Part shown: positions 33,640-44,955 of the stretch, one piece after another
Position numbering within the stretch: the stretch's first letter is position 1
Layout: the number at the start of each line of letters is the position of its first letter
Assembly (NCBI RefSeq): GCF_963675165.1
Contig: NC_087377.1
Location: forward strand, 13,388,198-13,452,197
Source: Halichondria panicea
Taxonomy: Eukaryota; Porifera; Demospongiae; Suberitida; Halichondriidae
Reading direction: 5' to 3'
Length of the DNA stretch: 64,000 bases
Notes under the pieces: model-generated
Seen by the model: the letters and a program-made list of their open reading frames with translations, nothing else
The model's database searches: none
What the model was told of the DNA's origin: nothing
Translations under genes and position numbers: made by a program

Positions 33640-34527
33640 ACGGGATCACTTCAGCTGAAAATACGTAGTCAAGGCTTGATTTAGCCTCGACCCCCGGCCG
33701 ATCCGTCTCCAATTGAACGCTAGGTCGCCTACTAGGCCTGGTATTGATTGTATTTGGGCGTGATCTGGGCGTGGTTTTTTAGTACATAAAACAAATTGAC
33801 TTGTGGTACAACAAAAAATGAATCCTCCAACAGTGGTCTTCAACAACAGCCTCTGGGGCAGTATACAGCAGGAAATACTTCCCAGAAGACACTTCTTTGG
33901 CAGTGGCAACCAAATCTTTGTCGATTCCTTTATTGCTACTGAGGATGGCAGCAGAAACACCTCTATTGTTTAGACTCCTGATCTGGTCAATCATGAGTCT
34001 CATGATGAGAGATACAAGGGGAGAGACAATTAACAAGAACAACACTTTTGTCAACAGGAGGAGCCTTGGTCCTACCTAGCTTGTAGTCCATTAAAAAGGG
34101 TAGCAACTGATACAGCAGAGAGACTTGCCATACCCCGTTGGGAACCAGATAAACACGTCCCTTCCCTCAAACAGGAGCTTGAGAGCCTGGGCCTGTTCTG
34201 CCATGAGAGTGAGGCCATCTTGCTTCAAACAAGACAACGCGTTGCATGCCATAGCTAGCTAGCTATAAATTGAGAACATGACACGGAGCTAAATTACTGT
34301 AACTTTTACGGGAGTAAAATGCCTCTACGTACACCTTTAGTATTACAGAAAAAAAGCAGGAAACAAAATGTAAAGAATCACTGCTTTTGTTTCCGGTTCC
34401 TGCCACGCCCAGATACAATCAATACCAGGCCGTATTTTTCAACTTCGTTCTATTAAAAAAAAATCGGCCTGGGACCGAGGCTAGGCTTGATTATGTATTT
34501 TCAGCTGAAGTGATCCCTTACCAGGAA
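33640..34527. mobile_element. TIR element carrying a RecQ-helicase fragment
   Basis: The left end GGGATCACTTCAGCTGAAAA is the inverse of the right end TTTTCAGCTGAAGTGATCCC. The inversion extends discontinuously over about 120 bp, including CCTGGTATTGATTGTAT (33738) and ATACAATCAATACCAGG (34412). The element lies in the third unit of the 0.7-kb array. Between the arms is a broken helicase fragment. It could be a transposon that captured a gene piece, or an autonomous element's remnant. Confidence 0.65.
33779..34260 (-). pseudogene. RecQ-family helicase fragment, frameshifted
   Basis: Reading down from 34250, the frame gives MAEQAQALKLLFEGRDVF and PTGYGKSLC, a Walker A motif in RecQ context. 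Two extra bases after that word (near 34118) break the frame before the expected YQLLPF. The next frame carries LMDYKLG and then VSPLVSLIMR, SAAILSSNKGID and YTAPEAVV, the motif Ia to Ib region. Only the N-terminal part of the helicase core is present; there is no DEAH box, HRDC or second RecA lobe. It cannot be functional. Confidence 0.65.
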
Positions 34528-36311
34528 CAATTTAATACCGTCAAGAAAGTAGCATTGTGACTGGTTGTTGACTGACTCTGGATTCTATACCTACTCCAGC
34601 CTGGAAGGAGCCATACTTCTCTTAGTCTAAGAGTCCAGGATTCTTTGCTGTGATCCCAGTCCATAGTGCATGTCTCATGCATGTACGTTGTTAATTAGTT
34701 TAGTTTTATTGCTCTTGAGTTGCTGTGCTAGCGCATGCTAGTCATACATGCTACATGCACTGCATTATCACTCTTCTGGTTTCTTTATTATCATGTCACC
34801 AGCCGAGGGTTTGCACTTTAGTGCTCTAGTTTGTTTGTTTGTTTGTTTGTGACAGGTGAATCTACTCACCTGGATGCCACAGCACTGCGTTTACAGCATG
34901 GATAGCCTTCATACAACAAGTTATTAATTTTAATAGTGGCAGAATTTCATGTTAAACCTTCGTTGTCAAATAAAAACGAGCAAAAGCTAAGAAGCTTGTG
35001 ACTGGGTCTGCTTACCTGGATGCTCTAGCACTGCGTTAACAGCATGGGTAGCCTCCACACAACAAGTCAGTACTTCTAATAGTGGCAGCTTTTGGTGTTA
35101 AAGCTTCGTTGTCTAATAAAAGCGAGCAAAATGTAGCTTGAACAGAACTTGCACATGCGTTACTTATAACTGAAGTGATCCTGTACCAGGTCCAGAAACA
35201 ATGGAACAGGGTCACTAAAGTAGAAAGCTTGCTTTAGCTGACTGGGATCCATGTAGGACCTGGAGCCATACTTCTCTGAGACTCCAGGCTTCTTTGCCGT
35301 GATCCTAATCCACAGTGCATATATTTATAGTACTACTACCTGTTCTCAAATGTTTCAGCATGCCTCCAGTCTGGTTTAGTTTTATTGCTCCTGAGTTGCT
35401 GTGCAAGTCATGCATGATGATGATAACAACATCACTATATGCACTGCATTATATCAGTCTTCTGGTTTCTTTATAATCATGTCACCAGCCGAGGGTTTGC
35501 ACTTTAGTGCTCTAGTTTGTTTGTTTGTTTGTTTGTGATAGGTGAATCTACTCACCTGGATGCCACAGCACTGCGTTTACAGCATGGATAGCCTTCATAC
35601 AACAAGTTATTAATTTTAATAGTGGCAGAATTTCATGTTAAACCTTTGTTGTCAAATAAAAACGAGCAAAAGCTAAGAAGCTTGTGACTGGGTCTGCTTA
35701 CCTGGATGCTCTAGCACTGCGTTTACAGCATGGGTAGCCTCCACACAACAAGTCAGTACTTCTAATAGTGGCAGCTTTCGGTGTTAAAGCTTCGTTGTCT
35801 AATAAAAGCGAGCAAAATGTAGCTTGAAGAGAACTTGCACATGCGTTACTTATAACTGAAGTGATCCTGTACCAGGTCCAGAAACAATGGAACAGGGTCA
35901 CTAAAGTAGAAAGCTGTATATACCAGGAACAATATTGGAACAGGGTCACTAAAGCAGAAAGCTTGCTTTAGCTGACTGGGATCCATGCAGGACCTGGAGC
36001 CATACTTCTCTGAGACTCCATGCTTCTTTGCTGTGATCCTAATCCACAGTGCATATATTTATAGTACTACTACCTGTTCTCAAATGTTTCAGCATGCCTC
36101 CAGTCTGGTTTAGTTTTATTGCTCCTGAGTTGCTGTGCATGATGATGATAACAACATCACTATATGCACTGCATTATATCAGTCTTTTGGTTTCTTTATA
36201 ATCATGTCACCAGCCGAGGGTTTGCACTTTAGTGCTCTAGTTATGACTCTTTCTGTAGCTAGCTTTTGGCTCATGTACTTTTTTATGCACTCGGCATTTG
36301 TCATGGATCAC

Positions 36312-36465
36312 CAGGGTGTCATACAGGATTTTGAAGTAGAGGGGGGAAATGAGAAAAGTAATCAGAAAGTGTTGCTAAAAAAAAGGTCAATACCCAGCTA
36401 TGGACACTCAGTCATTATTGAAAGGGGGGATATCCCTCCTTCCCCCCCTGTATGACACCCTGATC
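36312..36465. repeat. MITE, family CAGGGTGTCATACA
   Basis: CAGGGTGTCATACAGGAT at the left is inverted at the right (CCCTGTATGACACCCTG). The interior has G-rich and C-rich tracts (GAAAGGGGGGATATCCCTCC). The same family is present near 27770 and 27832-28775, where it has been interrupted by the 922-bp TIR element. Confidence 0.7.
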
Positions 36466-36476
36466 ACAGCAAAGGT

Positions 36477-36905
36477 TTTTCTTATTTCGCCCCATAATAA
36501 TTATAAGTTTCATTGCAATGCTGTGAATAACCCCACCTCCTGTCAACAGACTAGTGAATGCTATCAGTGGAGAGGGGGGGTGGAACAACCTTACTTTGTT
36601 CATGCTATGAATGGATGAATAAGCGTTAGTGATGTCTTATTTCGCCCCTAAGTTTCATTGCAATGCTGTGAATAACCCCACCTCCTGTCAACAGACTAGT
36701 GAATGCTATCAGTGGAGAGGGGGGTGGAACAACCTTACTTTGTTCATGCTATGAATGGATGAATAAACGTTAGTGATGTCTTATTTCGCCCCATAATAAT
36801 TATAAGTTTCATTGCAATACTGTGAATAACCCCACCTCCTGTCAACAGACTAGTGAATGCTATCAGTCGAGAGGGGGGTGGAACAACCTTACTTTGTTCA
36901 TGCTA
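36477..36905. repeat. Triplicated ~150-bp tandem repeat
   Basis: Three consecutive units each contain CTTATTTCGCCCC, AATAACCCCACCTCCTGTC and GAGGGGGGTGGAACAACC, and the first two end ATGAATGGATGAATAA. Differences between units are small (one lacks ATAATTATA). The open frames inside are repeat by-products. Confidence 0.85.
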
Positions 36906-37147
36906 TGACTGATGTTATGTACCTAATCTATACGCACTTTAATCTTGGTTATAATTCTACTGGGTTTATGTGACATATTTTTCTACTAATTCACGCATGC
37001 AGGTGATGCTGAGAAGTCAAAGGCAGTATCTTACAATTGCAGTGAACTGAGGCAGACTTGCTATGGTTAACTAACTATGTTTAAAAAAACCTTCACTTTT
37101 ATATCCTCATCGTTTGTTTAATACAATTATTGATGTATTGTTGTTTC

Positions 37148-37300
37148 TAATGTGATTTAGCACAATACAATCAGCACAACTGTTTCAGCACATTAGAATT
37201 CAGCACATGTGCCGGTTTAGCACATCAGGAAACGTGCTAAAACTGGAGACATTCGTTTAGCACGGTTTTCTGTGCTAAATCAGCACGTCTTTTTTCTCTG
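37148..37300. repeat. GTGCTAA-rich inverted repeat
   Basis: GATTTAGCAC at the left is inverted as GTGCTAAATC at the right, with several more (T)TAGCACA/TGTGCTAA words between. A related, less ordered copy is at 26850-27000. Confidence 0.5.
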
Positions 37301-39023
37301 TGTAGTCACATGCATAGAACAGGTGAGTGCAAGCTGATTGAGCAGTATACATTCACGGAGTGCATGGTATATAAGTCTTGTTTGAAACCAAATTTGGGCA
37401 AACCAAATCCATGATAATTATTTCCGCATAAAAAATGCATGTGTTAGTATAGTGGGATAATAATTATGTATAGGGAGTCTTTTACATGGTTTCTACACAG
37501 TCTCACTAAATCCTAGTCCATAAAATTAATAGAGTCCATGCAGGAACAGCTCGGAGGTGTCTCTTGAGCATGCACTCTCCTATTCAGCGATTTGAAACTG
37601 TTTATACATGCAGAGAAAATACATAATTATTTTAGAGCAGAAAAATGTCATAATCTACATTGCTTACACACATCTGTGACTAGCTAGCTGTCAATGGAGT
37701 ACCACATGGCTTTGCACGATTCTGCTAGCTTCAACAAGTAAAATGTTATCGTGAAACACAGATCGATATCAAAACAGCTAAATCATGAGATTGTCTAGTC
37801 AGCAATGCAATTAACCTTCTAACTGTCGAGACTAAGATAGATAAAAATCCTTAGGGTTCAGTTTAGACTTGGTGCATAGGTACACTTTACTGTTTTTCAC
37901 CCATTATGCTGTTCTTTTATGCACTTATTTTTTAAATTAAACTACCCAATTATGCTTTTGAAAGTGACAGCAAAAATTTATCCTTTTGAAACTGACCCCA
38001 ATATGATTTTGAAAGTGACATTACGTTCAAATATTTCAGTAATTTCACGGTACCCTTATTGGATACAATTGTTGTAACATTACACTAGACAGCTGACTGT
38101 GTATAATTATAGTTATCTATAACTAGATATTATTTTGGCTTGACGATCTGAAAACAAGTTACTAAACTATAAATTTTAGATCAGATCCCCCATCAGGCAT
38201 GCATATAAGGACCTGCTACTGTGCAGTAAGTCTGTAAGACATCATGTTTGGCAGTGCTGTTGAACAAAGTGCCCATTGTAATTCTCAAATTATGGCATCA
38301 AAATTGATTATGCTCGACTGTCCCTATTATGCTCAAAACGGCTATATACATGCAGTAGACTTGGGACTATAATGACATTGCATAAACCTCAATATTCAGT
38401 GAGTGACGTAAAACCATGTTCACTGGAAACTACTGATGACGAACTGCCAGTTTCAGTATCTGCTGATGAAAAACTGTCAGTTTTCCAACATGGGAATCGT
38501 TTGACTTCCTTTTGTGACTGTCTGCAACACCTCTCCTTTTAATGCACATCGTGTTACTGATCGCAATTGCACGGCGACACTAAAATTATACTAATAAATT
38601 TAACATTTATATAATAGCAATTATGGTCACTGTGTCGTGTGGGGATCATGCCACTGAGTATCTTCAATAATCCGACTGACTGGTGAGTGTCTCGTCCATT
38701 ATCTATAATTATATACTCTAAACATTACATATATATCATTGGTAGAATATGCGTATACCTTCACCATGCATATACTGTCACAGCCCTGCAGATGGTTGGG
38801 GTCTATGTTTTTTTTAATCAGTTCAGTTATGTGTTCAAGTTGCATTCAAGGTGTGTGATCAAGACAACTCAAAGGGCTCTAGGGATCAATGAAAATTTTT
38901 ACAGATCTAGATCTATACGTACAGCGAAAGAGGCTATTCTATTATAACTACAAAAAGCTATGCCATTGTTAAACTTTTTATGTGGGTTCTCAGTTCAGCA
39001 CATAATTATAAAGTTGCCTTTCG
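37301..39023. repeat. Segment duplicated at 51.9-53.1 kb, 3' of the tyrosinase
   Basis: Blocks at 37490-37560 (TAGAGTCCATGCAGGAACA), 37710-37860 (CTAGTCAGCAAT; TTAACCT(T)CTAACTGT) and 38825-39023 (TATGTGTTCAAG; GGTGTGTGATCAAGA; ACAGCGAAAG) have direct counterparts at 52030, 52250-52380 and 52850-53110. The duplication continues through the tyrosinase gene. The intervening stretch 37900-38800 shows no gene. Confidence 0.65.
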
Positions 39024-40790
39024 CTAATTTTCGAGTACCAACGTGAGGAAGGCAATGAGCAGGAACAGTAGCAAGCTAGCTTTAAGCATCTTGGAACTTG
39101 AGCCCGGAGTAGGCCTCACTGTTGGCTCAATTGCCGAGCATACCCTCATATCTTCAGTCGAAAGCTCACAAGTTTCATACTTTCCGTTAATCTTATTTTG
39201 AGTGCATTGAGTATCAGCAGTACATACATGGCATTCTCCAATGTTTTGTGGATCATAGTTACAGTCTGGTATAGCACTATCACTCAGAGTGGCCTGGATA
39301 AGAGAATCGTACCTATACCCCCAGTTCTCACTTGTACTATATTGCTCATTCGGTGTTATAAGAGGAAAAAACGGTACCATATAGTCATTCAAATTATGGC
39401 CAATATGACCCCCACTGTTGGGTTGGTATGGAGGTCGATTGCCAGATGAAAAGCGTTGCATCCAACTTTCAAGAATTCGATCAATGTTGCTGTGATGCAG
39501 ACTAAATACAGGGTCATTTACGGCAGATGGTGGAACGCTCATGTGCCCATGTATCCAATCATGAACATTATTATGTAATCGTTGAAATTTTGACGACACC
39601 TGAGGCCCAACACACAAGTCGGAAGTTGAGCACATCAAACTCCAACCTTCCAGTCTACTCCTAAAACTACCTCGTGGACTGTCCTGACGATACTTGCCGT
39701 TAACATTTGGTACATCATATTGCGGGGCAGCTATCGCTATTTGAATCTCACGTGGATTTGGTAGGTATGTTTCAGCATTCCCTCTTTGAAGCTGATTGTC
39801 TGCACTACTCTTTAAATCATTGATAGGGTCACAAGGAGCCCAATACTCCGTACAATAAGTCGGATTTTCCTCTATCCAATAAGCTATTTCATCGTTTTCA
39901 GTCTTTCGTCTATATGTGATATCACAAACCGTTTTCCAATTTAATCCATTTGCAATATTTTGGTATACTCCTGATCTTGATGAAAATGTTCCAAAATATC
40001 GTTCATCAAATACCGAAAGGTCATTGCTCTCCCACTCCCAGTATGGTAAGCCAAAGTCAGGATTGCCTAGCACTCTTTGAAGTGCTCTTTCCACGATCAG
40101 CAGATATGTTCTGTGCCAGATTGGAAAATTTGACCCAGAATGTGCAAAGTCAACATTTATACCCCCATTAAGTACTTGACATGCCTTCGAGGCATCTCGG
40201 GACACGTGGTGGTGTATGTAGACAAGAAAATCATATGTAGAAACATCTTGCAGTGTAACTCTGCCAGATGCAGTTGGTGGCTCTTCAGTAACAACACTCC
40301 AATAACCCATTTCACTCTTTAGCATGAGCATACCGTTCGTAACACTTTCCTTTTCAGAACTCGATAGACTGCCAAAACTTCTTCGAACCACTAGTGTCTT
40401 ATTTTCACAATTTTCTCCAGACCAACCAAATGCACACTCACTGCAATCGACGCCATAGAAGTTTCCTGAGCAAATACAAACATTTTCAAACACCATCGTC
40501 GGCCAAAGATATCTGCTATCAATCGTTCCTTTTTGCAAAACATTCGGTGCATTTCTTAGAACTGCGACAATTTCTTGATCAGCACGATCAGATTGATCAT
40601 ATGCTGTTGAAGTAACGTTCACACAATCTCCTCTACCTCTGTCACGATTGCAGTTGTTAGGACAACACACTTTATTCTGAAGGTTTTCTGGAGTGTTGCA
40701 AACTGCTGAGAACTGTGCAAAATTGCAGTTTAGAAGACACACAAAAATAATTAGTGCCAAAAGCATTTGAAGTAGGTTTAGAGATGCCAT
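39024..40790 (-). CDS. Tyrosinase, secreted/membrane type with EGF-like module
   Basis: One uninterrupted exon of 588 residues. It encodes a signal peptide (residues 1-25), a Cys-rich stretch (31-56), an EGF-like module (CSGNFYGVDCSECAFGWSGE, about 107-128), and a tyrosinase domain. The type-3 copper centre is complete. CuA has His in IHHH (193-195), DFAH (217) and WHRTYL (226). CuB has His in LHNNVHDW (406, 410) and FSLHHSNIDRI (432-433). A terminal hydrophobic stretch (MLKASLLLFLLIAFLTLVLE) suggests membrane or GPI anchoring. The family oxidises phenols to quinones, for pigment, cross-linking or defence. The layout (signal, Cys-rich/EGF, copper sites, C-terminal anchor) resembles vertebrate tyrosinase and TYRP proteins. 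Intronlessness is unusual beside the finely split receptor genes. The paralogue is at 53111-54908. Confidence 0.95.
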   Translation of the reverse strand: MASLNLLQMLLALIIFVCLLNCNFAQFSAVCNTPENLQNKVCCPNNCNRDRGRGDCVNVTSTAYDQSDRADQEIVAVLRNAPNVLQKGTIDSRYLWPTMVFENVCICSGNFYGVDCSECAFGWSGENCENKTLVVRRSFGSLSSSEKESVTNGMLMLKSEMGYWSVVTEEPPTASGRVTLQDVSTYDFLVYIHHHVSRDASKACQVLNGGINVDFAHSGSNFPIWHRTYLLIVERALQRVLGNPDFGLPYWEWESNDLSVFDERYFGTFSSRSGVYQNIANGLNWKTVCDITYRRKTENDEIAYWIEENPTYCTEYWAPCDPINDLKSSADNQLQRGNAETYLPNPREIQIAIAAPQYDVPNVNGKYRQDSPRGSFRSRLEGWSLMCSTSDLCVGPQVSSKFQRLHNNVHDWIHGHMSVPPSAVNDPVFSLHHSNIDRILESWMQRFSSGNRPPYQPNSGGHIGHNLNDYMVPFFPLITPNEQYSTSENWGYRYDSLIQATLSDSAIPDCNYDPQNIGECHVCTADTQCTQNKINGKYETCELSTEDMRVCSAIEPTVRPTPGSSSKMLKASLLLFLLIAFLTLVLEN

Positions 40791-42600
40791 TTGCCTCTTA
40801 TAGCACTAACAGTTAATTGTAATAAATTTAGATATCATGCAGCTTATATGTAACGAATATTCTTACGAATAGGTGTGGTGTGGTGATGATTCAACCCACA
40901 TTTATGTTATGAATGTCATTTACATTGTCAGTGTAAAAAATTTAACCCCATGCACTCGCTATTTCCATGCATGAAGGTTCTTAAAGATTTTCCTGGCCAA
41001 TCCTATATAGCAAAACCGGATAAAACATTTGCAATGTGCAAGTTGCTAGGATTGGCCGAGGAAAACACCAATGACCAGCAAACATTGTCTTCAATGCGTT
41101 TTTATCCGACGAATAAATTAATCACCTGATCGATGCTTTTTGTGAAGGCTTAGAAACAGCACATACAGCAGGGAACTAAATGGAAAATTCAACAAAATCC
41201 AGAAGTATACATGGAATGCTTTCTTGCTAACAGCCCTTTCAAGAGGGCTTTAAGCATTGTATGTGTCCAAACACGCACGCTATGTGCAAGGGAGTATAGC
41301 CATTGATCGTCTTTAGATTGATAGGTGGTTCTGGAAAGATATAGTTTGGATTAGCTCCTTGCATTGGCTTACAGTGAGGAGGCTAGTGAAAGTAGGAATA
41401 TATTGTTTGGTTTCCAAGCAACAAATACATTGAAATGCGTGCCACAAATTGGTTTAATTATAATTATTGGCAGTTGTTATCTTACTGCTCTTACTCCAAT
41501 GAGCTTTGTATTATATAATTACGTTACATTGCAAAAAAGTTTCAGGTATAGCTTCGGGAATACTTCGGCATATAGCACATAATTATGTGGCTGCTGCAGG
41601 CCTAATTAAAAAATTTGCCCATTTCGTGTAGCTTCACAAAATAGTTTGGGAAAACTTTAATTCCTGAACTTCCTTAATGTGAGTATAGCTTCACGAAGCA
41701 GTTCGGGTATAGGACTTCCTGAAGAGTTAGAACCACAAAGCCTAACTTAACGAATCTTTATATGGCATATAAATGTACAAATCTCGGCACAAGAGATTGT
41801 GTGAAAATGAGCTATTGTTATGAGTACTCATAACATGGTTTACCCAATTTCATACGATGTTATTTTGTAGCCCTTTGAAAGGCCTAACTACTGATTGCTT
41901 TCTGTCAGATATTTCTTTAGAAGAAAGCATGAGCGTCATGTAGCCTTACATAGTTATAGTAATTTTACCGAACATGGCTATTAATTTTAATAGCTATAAC
42001 TTTGAGCACTCACTCAGTTTGTCCCAGTTTTAAATAGCTTGAACAACTCGCTGTAAATGAACATTAATTTGTACCGTAATAAATTATTAGTTCAGTATCA
42101 CACGAACAATATTTATAAAATTATACTTTCTTTCGTGATTTGAATAATTAATACTGCATTGTATAGATGATACCGCATGGTAATTATGAGGTGTGTCTGA
42201 GTGTGCGTGTGCTGCCACACTAGCGTCAATTAGCTGCAGCCATTCGTCTAGTATGTAAATTATACAGTCTCCGTTGTCAAGTAATTGTATTGTAGTTAAG
42301 CAGTTTGCGCATGCGCACTAGTATCTAGACACTTTTAAATAACATGGGAGAGGCAGTGCCATTACTTTATAAGGACCAAGTGTTTATTATGTCTGCGAAA
42401 TAGCCAAACAAAAAAAGATGTACAATGAAACACTTTAAGGTATGGCATAATGCCTTTAGTATACGTAACCATGCTGTCCCAGGGAACATGTGAGTTTGCC
42501 AGTAACAATCCTTAGAATTAATGAATGGCAATTTCTTGAACTCTATCCAACATTATAATGGGTGTACTCCAAAAACTAATTAATATAATTATGGTGACAC
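40791..42600. other. Tyrosinase 5' region and intergenic, no gene seen
   Basis: The first 130 bases, including GGTGTGGTGTGGTGATGA (40870-40887), are shared with the 5' flank of the second tyrosinase (about 55008-55025), so the promoter was duplicated with the gene. Beyond that I see no coding feature. Phrases with CTTCACGAAGCAGTTCGGG recur in short form at 41530-41700. Confidence 0.45.
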
Positions 42601-42657
42601 CCGCTATTAGAGGTGTTTACGTGCCAGAATCATCTTGAATATCTCCCCTACACTCAC

Positions 42658-42975
42658 CATGTACAGTCTCAGACAATCCTTGTTCACCTGTGTGTGTGCA
42701 TGTGTGTGTGTGTGTGTGTGGGTGTGTGGGTGCGCGAGTATGTGCAGGGGTGGTGGAGGATTGCTGAGCTGTAGTGTGTAAACATATGTGTGCTACTGAA
42801 GAAGTAGTCATGAAAAGAGTTTAGGGGATATGTGTAAAGCTCCAGTACATGTAGGTTACACATGCATGCATCATTATCACATAGCCACCCACTCACCTTA
42901 GCCCAGCTCTGCAGTACAGATGCAGGCTCTCACTGCATGGTTGACCGCCCTGCTCTGATAGATGTAGAAGTCCAC
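42658..42975 (-). pseudogene. Two exon-like fragments of an unrecognised gene
   Basis: Block 42897-42975 reads VDFYIYQSRAVNHAVRACIC before TAELG and a stop next to a GTGAGT donor. Block 42658-42687 reads VNKDCLRLYM, bordered by a CACAG acceptor and a GTGAGT donor. The TG-rich intron between them includes the microsatellite at 42690-42740. The words look protein-like but I cannot assign a family. The stop at the donor edge suggests a relic, possibly related to the fragments at 12.1-13.8 kb. Confidence 0.3.
42690..42740. repeat. (TG)n microsatellite
   Basis: An interrupted TG tract (TGTGTGTGCATGTGTG...) continuing into GGGTGTGTGGGTGCGCGAG. A second short GT tract is at 45236-45254. Confidence 0.85.
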
Positions 42976-43034
42976 CTGCTCACACATCAACATCACAATG
43001 ACTCATGTCACACACAAACAAACAAACCAGCGCA

Positions 43035-43072
43035 CTACTATACCCGTGGCCGCCCACGCGCGCCTCGGGTAC
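43035..43072. repeat. Single inverted copy of the GC-rich palindromic repeat
   Basis: CTACTATACCCGTGGCCGCC and then CACGCGCGCCTCGGGTA is the reverse complement of the unit tandemly repeated at 31711-31985. It is flanked by CAAACAAACAAAC, the inverse of the GTTTGTTTG spacer. Confidence 0.85.
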
Positions 43073-43484
43073 CAAAAAAAAACACATGATAGCAGGAGTG
43101 CATGAATGCATGCACTCTTGATGATAGCTATAGCTAATTATACCTAAACCAGCTCATGTGTAGCAAACAACAAAAGAAAACACAAACATAATCCTATAAT
43201 CTTCATAACTGGGGATTCTGGGTTAGCTATCTGGATTGTTGTGTTTTCACTATTGTTTGTGGGTGCAAGGTTTTTTAATTATAGCTTATACTAATTCAAT
43301 GTCATAGGTGACAACTGTCTCGGGATTTGGATGCTTTGTTCTGTGTCCCGTCCGGAATTCGCTATTTACCTGAGGACATGCACATTGGAGTAAACCCATA
43401 TTATGATATTTGTAAAGGTAAATAATGACTTCTACTTCTCCTAATAATCACTATGCAGTTCCTTAGAAGACGGAGCCCATGCAG

Positions 43485-43607
43485 GCTCAGTACATGCACA
43501 CTTAGTATACACACACTCAGTACACACATTCAGTACACACACTCAGTACAGTACACACACTCAGTACATTCAGTACACACACTCAGTACAGTATACACAC
43601 ATTTAGT
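43485..43607. repeat. Tandem CACTCAGTACACA repeat
   Basis: About eight imperfect copies of a 12-16-bp unit (ACACACTCAGTACA, with CATTCAGTACACA variants). Confidence 0.8.
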
Positions 43608-44105
43608 GCCTCAAAAATAACCAGCTATAATATATACGCTAGTTACATGTAGATGATAGAGTATTATAGTTACATGCAATACACAGTACAACAGTATTGA
43701 TTGCCAAGCAGCAGCTTACAAGGTTAGAGACAGAAACGTTTGAGTGCTGTACAAGTGAAGTACAAGATGGAGAAAAGACAAGGAATGTATAGTGATCACC
43801 CACAACTATCATCCATTGTTACATTCTGCAAGCCATGTATCAAGTGGTAAGGTCAATAAGCAAAAAGTACACAGGACTTGCAAATGGTAAGGATCAGCCA
43901 ACCAATAAACACATTCTGTACTAGGGTGGGTAGATTTTGGTAAAGACTTCAGAATAATAAGCAACAATCACACTGATCCAAAAGAGCCGGTAAAGATCCA
44001 CTATACAATAAGTGATATAATTATACAGCTTTGGTAGAGGACTACAACTATTAATTTTACAGATTGAGATGTTTCACTACTACAATTCAATCAACCCTAT
44101 TATCA
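43608..44105. other. Duplicated non-coding stretch
   Basis: GATTGCCAAGCAGCAGCTTA and AAGTACAAGATGGAGA (43698-43780) match 13450-13535 in the same orientation, tying this stretch to the 13.4-kb region. No gene is visible. Confidence 0.45.
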
Positions 44106-44109
44106 TGTG

Positions 44110-44955
44110 CACTGATTGCATACTCACCTGCAATCTCATAGTTCCTTTGCAAGTTGCTCCTCTCCAGTCTTACTGAGATGATCAGCCAGCTCCCTCCATG
44201 TTGGTCATCCAGAGTAACTCTTTATATCTATTGGTCAACCACTTTTGTCAAGCAACCAGCATAAATGTCATTGCGACATGAATCCTCCTCAATCTAGTGG
44301 AGAAAATGAGAGTGGGTAGCATGATTAAACTAACAACATAACTAGCGTATCACTTTTATTTTGCAAGTAGTGTGACAAAACAACATGCAGCATACAATGA
44401 AAAAATAATACAGTCTTAATGAGGATGTGTAGTGTAAATTGTTTTCGCATAGTCAGCATGACTTTTCCAATGAGCCAACAATAACTCTTGACAACATCAA
44501 CAGCTAGTACACCTCAAGTTAACAGTACAGGCCGGGAGGGTGGTTGGATTACTGAATTACTGAGCTGTACTATTAATCATGAGCAGTGCATGTTGTTACT
44601 TAGGAGACTCTATGATGATCGAGGAATTGGTCAGTTTAGAGGCTCTTTGACCAGCCAAGTCCATGAGCTACTGTACGTGTATCTTATGAAACCACTCAAA
44701 GTATAGTGATGAAATGGTAAATCTAACACTCAACACTTTTGAAAGACTAATACAGTGAACAAGTAATAATCGAGCAAAAAAACAGCCAGTATAAAGATCT
44801 GCTAGAGAATTAAGGGCTGATAAGGGTACCATTATTTGATGGACATGATTTATTACCGCATGGCTGGTAGCAGTGTGAGTAGGTGTGGTTGTCTTCCGGA
44901 TCCTCGGTTGTCTTCCGGATCCCTTTGAGGGGAGGTGGACCAGGAACTCAGGGGA
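44110..44955 (-). pseudogene. Third relic of the receptor tail and death-domain exons
   Basis: 44118-44298 aligns with the second death-domain exon (GGGAGCTGGCTGATCATCTC and the preceding Cys block). It carries an in-frame TAG where the intact gene has TGG (CAATAG) and several small indels. It keeps a donor-like GCAG|GTGAGTATG that the 15.3-kb copy has lost. 44868-44950 is the tail exon with an internal duplication of TCTTCCGGATCC. It cannot encode a protein. Confidence 0.55.

Larger units (their letters stand above)
31986..36245. repeat. Tandem array of five ~0.7-kb units
   Basis: Each unit runs from CTCACCTGGATGCCA(T/C)AGC and CTGCGTTTACAGCAT to CCGAGGGTTTGCACTTTAG and CTCTAGTTTG(TTTG)n. 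The starts are near 31990, 32735, 33470, 34860 and 35545. Each unit contains an internal duplication, with two copies of a CTGCGTTTACAGCATG...GTAGCCT(C/T)CA block about 150 bp apart. Unit three is enlarged by an inserted TIR element at 33640-34527. Partial relics occur near 29515 and 52490. No conserved protein was found across the units. Confidence 0.85.

Noticed and set aside
33779..34260. Functional RecQ helicase gene
   Set aside because: Only the first motifs are present, the frame is broken after Walker A, and the piece lies between transposon-like inverted repeats.
36477..36905. Regular repeats that could suggest a CRISPR array
   Set aside because: The three units are long (about 150 bp), contiguous, without unique spacers, and the setting is an animal genome.
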